From assembly GCF_014654675.1 (NCBI RefSeq), contig NZ_BNBC01000057.1:1-58599 (forward strand): a DNA stretch of 58,599 nucleotides, read 5' to 3'. A program made the translations under genes and the position numbers. Numbering within the stretch: the first letter of the stretch is position 1; the number at the start of each line of letters is the position of its first letter. The notes below the pieces were generated by a model. It searched no databases. It worked only from the letters and a program-made list of their open reading frames with translations, and was not told where the DNA came from. The DNA comes from Streptomyces spiralis. Lineage in GTDB: Bacteria > Actinomycetota > Actinomycetes > Streptomycetales > Streptomycetaceae. Positions 36,123-45,022 of this stretch are shown here, in pieces.

Positions 36123-36419
36123 ATGCCTGGCATCACGCGCGAGGAGGTCGCCCACCTCGCCCGGCTGGCGCGTCTGGAGCTGAAGCCCGAAGAGCTCGAC
36201 CACTTCGCGGGACAGCTGGACGACATCATCGGCGCGGTGGCCCGCGTCAGTGAGGTCGCCGACCAAGACGTACCGCCGACCTCCCACCCGCTGCCGCTGA
36301 CCAACGTCATGCGCGCGGACGAGGTCCGTCCGTCGCTCACCCCCGAGCAGGCGCTGTCCGGCGCCCCGGCCCAGGAGCAGCAGCGTTTCAAGGTGCCGCA
36401 GATCCTGGGTGAGGAGTGA
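36123..36419 (+). CDS. gatC: Asp-tRNA(Asn)/Glu-tRNA(Gln) amidotransferase subunit C
   Basis: 98 residues. GatC pattern: GITREEVAHLARLARLELKP at the N-terminus, the QLDDIIGAVARVSEVAD helix, and a C-terminal PQILGEE. It stabilises the GatA-GatB complex that amidates misacylated Glu-tRNA(Gln)/Asp-tRNA(Asn). Followed by gatA five bases after its stop. Confidence 0.96.
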   Translation: MPGITREEVAHLARLARLELKPEELDHFAGQLDDIIGAVARVSEVADQDVPPTSHPLPLTNVMRADEVRPSLTPEQALSGAPAQEQQRFKVPQILGEE

Positions 36420-36424
36420 CAGAC

Positions 36425-37923
<1,499 letters not shown>

Positions 37924-37927
<4 letters not shown>

Positions 37928-38166
37928 GCAAGGCACTGTCCAAGGCCAAGGGCTTCAAGAAGTCCAAGTCCGGTACGTACCTGTCCATGGCCACCACCGC
38001 GTTCGGCGCGATCGGTGTCGCCAAGCAGATCAAGAAGGCCCGCGCCGAGAGCGACACGCTGAGGCTGATCGACGCCGTGGTGACCGCCGCCGGCGTCGTC
38101 ACCGGCCTCGCCATCCTCTACCGCGAGCTGAAGCGGCTGGGCGACGACGACGTCCTGCTGGGCTGA
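37924..38166 (+). CDS. small membrane-associated protein within the gatCAB operon (80 aa)
   Basis: Starts SKALSKAKGFKKSKSGTYLS, a strongly basic N-terminus. It continues with an amphipathic stretch, KQIKKARAESDTLRLIDAV and a hydrophobic helix VVTAAGVVTGLAILYREL. The GTG overlaps the gatA stop by four bases, so translation is coupled, and gatB begins 15 bases downstream. No known domain was recognised. It is not one of the classical GatCAB subunits. A membrane-tethering or assembly role for the amidotransferase, or simply hitch-hiking, are both possible. Confidence 0.85.
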
Positions 38167-38181
38167 GAGGGAAGTTTCACC

Positions 38182-39696
38182 GTGACCACCATGACCGACC
38201 TGGTGTCGTACGAGGACGCGCTGGCGTCGTACGACCCCGTCATGGGCCTCGAGGTCCATGTCGAACTCGGCACCAAGACCAAGATGTTCTGCGGCTGTTC
38301 GACCACGCTCGGCGCCGAACCGAACAGCCAGACCTGCCCCACCTGCCTCGGCCTGCCCGGCGCGCTCCCGGTCATGAACAGGACCGGCGTCGAGTCGGCG
38401 ATCAAGATCGGTCTCGCGCTGAACTGCGAGATCGCCGAGTGGTGCCGCTTCGCCCGGAAGAACTACTTCTATCCGGACATGCCGAAGAACTTCCAGACCT
38501 CCCAGTACGACGAGCCGATCGCCTTCAACGGCTACCTCGACGTGCAGCTGGAGGACGGCGAGGTCTTCCGCGTGGAGATCGAGCGCGCCCACATGGAGGA
38601 GGACACCGGCAAGTCGACGCACGTCGGCGGCGCCACCGGCCGTATCCACGGCGCGCAGCACTCCCTCCTCGACTACAACCGCGCGGGCATCCCGCTCATC
38701 GAGATCGTCACCAAGCCGATCGTCGGCGCGGGCGACCGTGCTCCCGAGGTGGCCAAGGCCTACGTCCGTGAGCTGCGCGAGGTGATCCGTTCGCTCGGCG
38801 TCTCCCAGGCCCGCATGGAGATGGGCCAGATGCGCTGCGACGTGAACCTGTCGCTGATGCCGACCGGCTCGGAGAAGTTCGGCACCCGCTCGGAGACGAA
38901 GAACGTCAACTCGCTGCGGTCCGTGGAGCGCGCGGTCCGCTTCGAGATCCAGCGGCACGCGGCCGTCCTCTCCGGCGGCGGCACCATCGTCCAGGAGACC
39001 CGCCACTTCCACGAGGACACGGGCTCCACGACCTCCGGCCGGGTCAAGGAGGAGGCCGAGGACTACCGGTACTTCCCCGAGCCCGACCTGGTGCCGGTGG
39101 CCCCCTCGCGCGAGTGGGTCGAGGAGATCCGCGCGGCACTGCCCGAGCTGCCGCTGGCCCGCCGTACCCGGCTGCTGGCGGACTGGGGCATCTCGGCCAC
39201 CGACATGCAGGCCATCCTCAACGCCGGTGCGCTGGACCCGATCGTCGCCACCATCGACGCCGGTGCCGACGCGGCCTCCGCCCGCAAGTGGTGGATGGGC
39301 GAGCTGGCGCGCCACGCCAACGAGGCCGGCACGGCCCTGGACGAGCTGGCGATCACTCCGCCGCAGGTCGCGCGGGTCACCGAGCTGGTCGCCAAGGGCG
39401 ACCTGAACGACAAGCTGGCCCGCCAGGTCATCGAGGGCGTCCTCGCGGGCGAGGGCACTCCGGACGAGGTCGTCGACAAGCGCGGCCTGAAGGTCGTCTC
39501 CGACGAGGGCGCGCTGACCGCCGCCGTCGACGAGGCCATCGCCGGCAACCCGGGTGTCGCGGACAAGATCCGCGGCGGCAAGGTGGCCGCGGCCGGCGCC
39601 CTGGTCGGCGCGGTCATGAAGGCCACCCGCGGCCAGGCCGACGCCGCCCGCGTCAAGGAGCTGATCCTGGAGAAGCTGGGCGTCAGCGAGGGCTGA
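38182..39696 (+). CDS. gatB: Asp-tRNA(Asn)/Glu-tRNA(Gln) amidotransferase subunit B
   Basis: Kinase/tRNA-binding subunit that phosphorylates the misacylated tRNA's side chain before amidation. 504 residues: GLEVHVELGTKTKMFCGC with zinc cysteines (with CPTCLGLPG), YFYPDMPKNFQ, DYNRAGIPLIEIVT and the C-terminal YqeY-like domain (LNDKLARQVIEGVLAGEG). GTG start at 38182. It ends the operon before a strong palindromic terminator. Confidence 0.97.
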   Translation: MTTMTDLVSYEDALASYDPVMGLEVHVELGTKTKMFCGCSTTLGAEPNSQTCPTCLGLPGALPVMNRTGVESAIKIGLALNCEIAEWCRFARKNYFYPDMPKNFQTSQYDEPIAFNGYLDVQLEDGEVFRVEIERAHMEEDTGKSTHVGGATGRIHGAQHSLLDYNRAGIPLIEIVTKPIVGAGDRAPEVAKAYVRELREVIRSLGVSQARMEMGQMRCDVNLSLMPTGSEKFGTRSETKNVNSLRSVERAVRFEIQRHAAVLSGGGTIVQETRHFHEDTGSTTSGRVKEEAEDYRYFPEPDLVPVAPSREWVEEIRAALPELPLARRTRLLADWGISATDMQAILNAGALDPIVATIDAGADAASARKWWMGELARHANEAGTALDELAITPPQVARVTELVAKGDLNDKLARQVIEGVLAGEGTPDEVVDKRGLKVVSDEGALTAAVDEAIAGNPGVADKIRGGKVAAAGALVGAVMKATRGQADAARVKELILEKLGVSEG

Positions 39697-39720
39697 GCCG
39701 GGCTGCGCAACGTGTACGGC

Positions 39721-39758
39721 CGTACGGCCCCGGAGGACATGTCCTCCGGGGCCGTACG
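39721..39758. terminator. 38-bp perfect palindrome, bidirectional terminator
   Basis: A 19-bp arm beginning CGTACGGCCCCGGAGGAC is followed immediately by its exact complement. It lies 24 bases after gatB and 15 bases before the end of the convergent methyltransferase gene, so it can stop transcription from both sides. There is no T-run, as is usual for streptomycete terminators. Confidence 0.85.
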
Positions 39759-39773
39759 TCTCAGCCGTACGTC

Positions 39774-40538
39774 TCAGTCGCGGCGCCCCACCACCCGGGC
39801 GAACCCCAGCAGGCGCTCCCGGTCGGCGTTCAGCAGCTCCACCGAGTCCCGCGCCATCCCCGCCATGAACTCGCTCGGGCTCTCCTCGGCGCAGATCTCG
39901 CTCCACCGCAGCCAGTCGCGCCAGCCGTCCTCGAGCCAGTCGGCGGTCTCGACCGTCACTGCGCCGGTGCGCGTCCAGTTCCGGTGCCACCAGGCGGGGG
40001 AGTGGAACGCCCAGAATCCCGGGTCCCAGTGCGCCTTGAGGTGCTCCGGCGGCTCGACACCGTCGATCTCCTCCCGTACCGACGGCACCACGACCCCGAT
40101 GCGCCCGCCGGGCTTCAGCAGCCGGGTCAGGGAGGGCAGGTAGAGGTCGTCGGCGCCGAAGTACTGGTAGGCGTCGACGGAGACGATCGCGTCGAACGAC
40201 TCGTCGCCGAACGGCAGGTCGTGCGCCTCGACGTGGACCGGCACCACCCGGTCGGCGACTTCGGTCTCGGCGATCCGGCGGGCGTTGTCGTCGGGCTTGA
40301 TCCACAGGTCGGCCGCGACGACCTGGACGCCGTACTCCCGGGCCAGGAAGACGGAGGTCAGCGCGCGCCCGCAGCCCAGGTCCAGCACGCGCGCGCCGGC
40401 GGGCAGGGAGTCGAGCCGCAGGGCCGGTGCCAGCCACTCCAGCAGCCACAGCGGATGCGGCCCCATCTGGTGCTCGATGAGCCAGCGGGCGTCGTAGGTG
40501 TTGCTGCGCGGGTAGCGCGCGTGCGTGAGATCGACCAT
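39774..40538 (-). CDS. SAM-dependent methyltransferase
   Basis: 254 residues of the class I Rossmann fold: motif I VLDLGCGRALTSVFLA, an acidic loop VVAADLWIKPDD, HVEAHDLPFGDESFDAIVSVDAY (motifs II/III) and LKPGGRIGVVVPS. Such proteins often methylate small molecules such as sterol-like or natural-product substrates; none is indicated here. It is divergent from a small membrane protein gene at 40613. Confidence 0.88.
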   Translation of the reverse strand: MVDLTHARYPRSNTYDARWLIEHQMGPHPLWLLEWLAPALRLDSLPAGARVLDLGCGRALTSVFLAREYGVQVVAADLWIKPDDNARRIAETEVADRVVPVHVEAHDLPFGDESFDAIVSVDAYQYFGADDLYLPSLTRLLKPGGRIGVVVPSVREEIDGVEPPEHLKAHWDPGFWAFHSPAWWHRNWTRTGAVTVETADWLEDGWRDWLRWSEICAEESPSEFMAGMARDSVELLNADRERLLGFARVVGRRD

Positions 40539-40612
40539 GGGGGACGTGGATAGCAGGGCAGACCCCGACCCCGCATCCGGTTTCCCGGGCCGAGGCGCTA
40601 CGCTCGCCCGCC

Positions 40613-41011
40613 ATGAGTGGACGCGCCGATTCCGAAACGCACCCCGAGATATCCGCGGTGGACGAGGTCTCGGCCGCCGCGGTACCGGACGGGGGCGAGG
40701 ACGCCAGGGGCGCCGAGGGTGCCGACGACACCGAGGGCCACGGAGACGACCCGCAGGACGGCGCCGAGGTCGCTCGCCGGGCCCGCTGGACGGCGGCCGG
40801 CACGGGAGCGCTGCTCACGCTCGCCGGGATCGCCGCGTGCCTGCTGCGACTCCGCGACTCGGCCCCGGCCCTCGTCCCGGCCGCCTACGCCGTCGGCGCC
40901 GCCGTCTGCGCGGGGGCGGCCCTCCTCGGTCAACGGGGCCACACCCGGCGGGCGCTGTGGCTGCTGATCGTCGGGGTGATGGTGATGGCACTCGGCGACC
41001 AGTCGGACTGA
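40613..41011 (+). CDS. small membrane protein with acidic N-terminus (132 aa)
   Basis: About 55 acidic, probably disordered residues (PDGGEDARGAEGADDTEGHG) are followed by three hydrophobic helices (WTAAGTGALLTLAGIAACLL, APALVPAAYAVGAAVCAGAALL, RRALWLLIVGVMVMAL). No family was recognised. The ATG is 74 bases from the divergent methyltransferase start. Confidence 0.75.
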   Translation: MSGRADSETHPEISAVDEVSAAAVPDGGEDARGAEGADDTEGHGDDPQDGAEVARRARWTAAGTGALLTLAGIAACLLRLRDSAPALVPAAYAVGAAVCAGAALLGQRGHTRRALWLLIVGVMVMALGDQSD

Positions 41012-41139
41012 GGTGACAGAACCCGCCTGACTGTCCTGTGAATTCGGTCCCAGTCATGTGAATAACGCCACGAAGGCGCTAAACGATCACATTCGCCTGC
41101 AAGAGTGTCATCAGATTGCTCATGCGTTCTTTGCGGGCC

Positions 41140-41154
41140 GTTCACTTCATGAAC
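41140..41154. promoter_or_regulatory. inverted repeat upstream of the MMPL transporter gene
   Basis: GTTCA-CTTCA-TGAAC, 47 bases before the transporter's GTG, within a 189-base AT-rich gap (41012-41200) that probably contains its promoter. It could be an operator. No regulator gene is adjacent, so this is only suggestive. Confidence 0.4.
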
Positions 41155-41200
41155 GACTGTTCCCGGTCAAAGATCCACAAATCACCTGGGAGCACGTTTC

Positions 41201-43429
41201 GTGGCAGCCCTCGCGCGCTGGTGTGTCCGGCACCGCCTCGTCGTCGTTCTGCTCTGGCTCCTCGCCCTCGGCGGGGTCACCGTCGCCGCCGCCGTCACCG
41301 GCCCGGCCTACTCGAACGACTTCGAGGTCCCCGGCACCGAGTCCGGCCGCGCCACCCGGCTGCTGCAGGAGGGCTTCCCTGGCCTCGGCGGCGACAGCGA
41401 CACCGTCGTCTGGCACACCACGCCCGGCAGCGTCCGCGCCTCCGACGTCGAGCAGACGATGACCCGCACCATGGACCGGCTGGAGTCCCTGCCCGGGGTG
41501 GCCTCCGTGACGAGCCCCTACAAGGGCCAGGGGGCGGGTCAGATCAGCCGCGACGGGCACACCGCGTACGCGACGGTCACCTTCGCCCACCCGGCCCAGG
41601 ACATCCCGAAGTCCGAGACAGAGGCCGTCGTCTCCACCGCCAAGGCCGCCCAGACCGAGGGGCTCGAGGTGGAGCTCGGCGGCAGCGCCGTCGGGTCCAC
41701 CGTGCCCTCCGGAGGGCACCTCGCCGAGATCGCCGGGGTGGTCGTGGCCGGCGTGGTGCTCCTGCTCGCCTTCGGCTCGCTCGCCGCGTCCCTGCTGCCC
41801 CTCGCCACCGCGCTGGTGAGCGTCGGCACCGCCTACGCCGCCATCGAGCTCCTCGGCCACGCCATGACGGTGGCCACCTTCGCGCCCATGCTGGGCATGC
41901 TGATCGGCCTCGGCGTCGGCATCGACTACGCGCTGTTCATCGTCACCCGGCACCGACGCGGCCTCAAACGCGGACTCGACGTAGCGGAGGCGGCCACGAC
42001 AGCCGTCGCCACCACCGGGCGCGCCGTGGTCTTCGCGGGTGCCACCGTTTGCATCGCCCTGCTGGGCATGCTCATCCTGCGGCTCGGCTTCCTCAACGGG
42101 GTCGCGGTCGCCGCCGCCTCGACCGTCGTGCTCACCGTCGCCGCCTCGGTGACGCTGCTGCCGGCCCTGCTGTCCTTCATCGGCCCGCGGGCCCTGAGCA
42201 GGCGCGAACGCCGCAGACTGGCCGAGCACGGACCCGAGCCCGAGCTGCCCACCGGCTTCGCCGCCCGCTGGTCCGCGTTCGTCGAACGCCACCCCAAGCT
42301 GCTGGGCACCCTCGCGCTGGTCGTCATCACGGTGCTCGCCCTGCCCACGTTCACCCTTCACCTGGGCACCTCCGACCAGGGCAACGACCCGGCGTCGTCG
42401 ACCACCCGCAAGGCCTACGACCTCGTCGCCGAGGGCTTCGGCCCGGGCGTCAACGGACCCCTCACGCTCGTGACGCGCGTCGACGGGGGCGAGGACAAAC
42501 TCGCGCTGGACAGCCTCGGCACCACCCTGCGCTCCACCGAGGGCGTCGCCTCGGTCACGCCCGTGACCTACGACACCGGCGGCAGTACCGCCTACCTGAC
42601 CGTGGTCCCCGACTCCGCGCCCCAGTCCCAGCGCACCAGCGACCTCGTCGACCGGCTGCGCACCGAGGTGCTGCCCCGCGCGGAGACCGGCACCTCCCTC
42701 GATGTGCAGGTCGGCGGCGTGACCGCCGGATACGACGACTTCGCCGGCGTCATCGTCGGCAGGCTGCCGCTGTTCGTCGGCGTCGTCGTCAGCCTCGGCT
42801 GCGTCCTGCTCCTGCTCGCCTTCCGGTCCGTCGGCATACCCCTGAAGGCCGCCGCCATGAACGTCGCCGCCGTCGCCGCCGCGTTCGGCGTCGTCGTCGC
42901 GATCTTCCAGTGGGGGTGGGGCAGCGAGTTCCTCGGCCTCGGCCGGGCCGGGCCCATCGAGCCCTTCCTGCCCGTGATCATGGTCTCGGTGCTCTTCGGC
43001 CTCTCCATGGACTACCAGGTCTTCCTGGTCAGCCGGATGTACGAGGAGTGGCTGGAGACCGGCGACAACCGCCGTGCCGTCCGCGTCGGCCTCGCCGAGA
43101 CCAGCCGCGTGATCAACTCCGCCGCGGTCATCATGATCTCGGTCTTCCTCGCCTTCGTGCTCGGCGGCGACCGCGTGATCGCCATGTTCGGCATCGGGCT
43201 CGCCGCCGCCGTCGCCCTCGACGCCTTCGTGCTGCGCACCCTGCTGGTGCCCGCCCTGATGCATCTGCTGGGCCGCGCCAACTGGTGGCTGCCGCGCCGG
43301 CTGGACCGCGTACTGCCCCGGATCAGCATCGAGCCGCCCGAGTGCCGTGCCGCCCATGAGAAGCTCACCGACGTCGTGGAAGCACTGGCGAAGGAGCGGC
43401 CGCAGGATGTACGCGATACCTCTGGGTGA
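41201..43429 (+). CDS. MMPL family transporter
   Basis: 742 residues with RND-like topology. A first helix at the N-terminus (VVVLLWLLALGGVTVAAAV) precedes an external domain with SNDFEVPGTESGRATRLLQ. Next come five helices with the signature GMLIGLGVGIDYALFIVTRHRRGL, a second external domain, and five more helices with VLFGLSMDYQVFLVSRMYEEW. Actinobacterial MMPL proteins export lipids or complex metabolites by proton motive force. GTG start. The last 23 bases overlap the next gene. Confidence 0.94.
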   Translation: MAALARWCVRHRLVVVLLWLLALGGVTVAAAVTGPAYSNDFEVPGTESGRATRLLQEGFPGLGGDSDTVVWHTTPGSVRASDVEQTMTRTMDRLESLPGVASVTSPYKGQGAGQISRDGHTAYATVTFAHPAQDIPKSETEAVVSTAKAAQTEGLEVELGGSAVGSTVPSGGHLAEIAGVVVAGVVLLLAFGSLAASLLPLATALVSVGTAYAAIELLGHAMTVATFAPMLGMLIGLGVGIDYALFIVTRHRRGLKRGLDVAEAATTAVATTGRAVVFAGATVCIALLGMLILRLGFLNGVAVAAASTVVLTVAASVTLLPALLSFIGPRALSRRERRRLAEHGPEPELPTGFAARWSAFVERHPKLLGTLALVVITVLALPTFTLHLGTSDQGNDPASSTTRKAYDLVAEGFGPGVNGPLTLVTRVDGGEDKLALDSLGTTLRSTEGVASVTPVTYDTGGSTAYLTVVPDSAPQSQRTSDLVDRLRTEVLPRAETGTSLDVQVGGVTAGYDDFAGVIVGRLPLFVGVVVSLGCVLLLLAFRSVGIPLKAAAMNVAAVAAAFGVVVAIFQWGWGSEFLGLGRAGPIEPFLPVIMVSVLFGLSMDYQVFLVSRMYEEWLETGDNRRAVRVGLAETSRVINSAAVIMISVFLAFVLGGDRVIAMFGIGLAAAVALDAFVLRTLLVPALMHLLGRANWWLPRRLDRVLPRISIEPPECRAAHEKLTDVVEALAKERPQDVRDTSG

Positions 43430-43982
43430 CGACGGAGCCGAACTGCGGCCCCTGGAGTCCTGGCACGCCGAGGAGTTCCTCGCGCACCTCGACCGGGGAC
43501 GGGACTTCATCGGGCAGTACATCCCCTTCGGATCCCGGGAGACGGACGTCGGCTCCGCGCGGGCCCTGCTCACCCGGTACGCCGAGAAGCGCGCCGCCGA
43601 CAGCGGCAGCCTGCACGGCATCTGGCTGGACGGGAAGCTGGTCGGCGGGGTGCTGTTCCGGACGTTCGACGCGGAACAGGGCACCTGCGAGGTCGGCTGC
43701 TGGCTGGAGCCCGCCGGGGCCGGCCGGGGGCTGGTCACGCGCGCGATGCGGGTGCTGCTCGACTGGGCGTTCGACGGGCGCGGCATGCACCGCGTGGAAT
43801 GGCAGGCGGCCTCCGCCAACCAGCCGAGCATCAACGTCGCCCGCCGCCTGGGCATGACCCGGGACGGAGTGCTCCGCGAGAGCCGCGCCCACCGGGGCGT
43901 ACGGCACGACATCGAGATCTGGTCGGTGCTGGCTCCCGAGTGGCGTGCGGCACGCGCGCGTGCCGCACGGGGCGATCGTTGA
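43407..43982 (+). CDS. GNAT family N-acetyltransferase (RimJ/RimL type)
   Basis: 191 residues. Acetyl-CoA-binding region LEPAGAGRGLVTRAMRVLLDWAF with the (Q/R)xxGxG-like loop, then HRVEWQAASANQPSINVARRLGMTRDGVLRES, typical of RimL-type ribosomal-protein or small-molecule acetyltransferases. It begins inside the end of the MMPL gene, indicating translational coupling. The substrate is unknown. Confidence 0.9.
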   Translation: MYAIPLGDDGAELRPLESWHAEEFLAHLDRGRDFIGQYIPFGSRETDVGSARALLTRYAEKRAADSGSLHGIWLDGKLVGGVLFRTFDAEQGTCEVGCWLEPAGAGRGLVTRAMRVLLDWAFDGRGMHRVEWQAASANQPSINVARRLGMTRDGVLRESRAHRGVRHDIEIWSVLAPEWRAARARAARGDR

Positions 43983-44027
43983 CGATCATTAAGACGCTTC
44001 TCAGACAGCGTCCGTACGGTGCGCCCC

Positions 44028-44612
44028 ATGGCAACCAAGACTGCAGACGAGGCCGGGGCCACCGAGGCCACTGAGACCGACGAGGCCACCGAGCCGCTGG
44101 ACGACGAGGCAAGGGCGGAAGGCCCGGACGCCGCGGAGAGCACGGACGGCGCCGAGAGCACGGACGGCGCGGAGGCGGCGGGCACCGAGGCCGGGGCCGA
44201 GGACGTGAAGGAGGCGGGGCCCTCCGGCGTCGGGCAGGGCGCCGGTGCCGTCGTCTCCGCCGCGCTGGGCCTGGTCTCGCTGAGCGGCAGCTGGCTCGGC
44301 ACCGTCGCGGGCGCGCGCGAGCAGCTGACCGGCCAGCTGCGGACCTCCACCTCCGCGAGCGTCGCCCAGCAGATCAAGGAGGTCTACGGCGACGCCTGGC
44401 ACACCACCGCGCTGTGGGGCGGACTGTTCGCGCTCCTCGCCCTGATCGTCGGTGTCGTGGTCCTCGCCCGGCCCGCGTTCGGTGCCCCGGGCAGGCCGCA
44501 GGCGCCCTGGACCAAGTCGGTCGCCTGGGCGGGCGTCGCGCTCGGTGTCCTCGGCCTGCTGCTGGCCGTCCTGAAGTACACCGACGTCCTGCTCGCCCTG
44601 CCGTCCGCCTGA
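44028..44612 (+). CDS. membrane protein with acidic repeat N-terminus (194 aa)
   Basis: The first ~70 residues are Ala/Glu/Thr/Asp-rich with an ESTDGAESTDGAE duplication. A first hydrophobic region follows (AGAVVSAALGLVSLSGSWLG), then a polar segment (AREQLTGQLRTSTSASVAQQ IKEVYG), and two helices (LFALLALIVGVVVLA, WAGVALGVLGLLLAVL). No family was recognised. Ends before a clear terminator hairpin. Confidence 0.75.
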   Translation: MATKTADEAGATEATETDEATEPLDDEARAEGPDAAESTDGAESTDGAEAAGTEAGAEDVKEAGPSGVGQGAGAVVSAALGLVSLSGSWLGTVAGAREQLTGQLRTSTSASVAQQIKEVYGDAWHTTALWGGLFALLALIVGVVVLARPAFGAPGRPQAPWTKSVAWAGVALGVLGLLLAVLKYTDVLLALPSA

Positions 44613-44652
44613 GCGCCACCGCGAGCCCGACCGGGTGTCACCGCAGGCCGAA

Positions 44653-44704
44653 GAGGGGCCTTAGGACCGCCGTAGGTGCCTTACGGCGGTTTCTGAGGCC
44701 CCTC
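44653..44704 (+). terminator. two-part hairpin terminator
   Basis: Outer stem GAGGGGCC/GGCCCCTC and inner stem ACCGCCGTA/TTACGGCGGT with a short loop, 40 bases after the 194-aa membrane protein gene. The extended, nearly continuous stem is typical of streptomycete factor-independent terminators. Confidence 0.8.
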
Positions 44705-44836
44705 CTGCGTATCTAAGGCCCCGGGCAGTGCCGAAGATGCGGAACCCGCCCGATGCGGCCCGCCCCCCTGGGAGACGAAGGTGGTCATCGAGCACCGAAG
44801 CGGTGTTCGGACACCATCTCTCACCAGGGAGCCACC

Positions 44837-45022
44837 ATGTACGGGTACGAACTCCACCAGCTGCGTTCCGCCGAGCTGCGCCGCGAGGCCGACCGGGCGC
44901 GCCTGGTCCGCGAGGCGCTGCGCGTCCGCCGCGCCGCCCGGCGATCCGCCGACCAGGACGCCCCCGAGGCGGAGGCGCATAGCAGCGGCCCGCGGCGGCA
45001 CTGGTTCACCCCGGTCGCGTGA
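44837..45022 (+). CDS. small basic protein coupled to a LuxR regulator gene (61 aa)
   Basis: YGYELHQLRSAELRREADRA is followed by an Arg/Ala-rich helix (RLVREALRVRRAARRSAD) and a C-terminal PRRHWFTPVA. AGGGAG lies six bases before the ATG. Its stop overlaps the first GTG of the downstream regulator (GTGA). No domain was recognised. A GGTGT-TCGG-ACACC hairpin lies just upstream (about 44802-44815) in the leader. Confidence 0.75.
   Translation: MYGYELHQLRSAELRREADRARLVREALRVRRAARRSADQDAPEAEAHSSGPRRHWFTPVA

Noticed and set aside
41147..44377. 1076-codon open frame antisense to the MMPL and GNAT genes
   Set aside because: No recognisable motif and a composition typical of frame shadows. The plus-strand genes have clear domains and codon bias.
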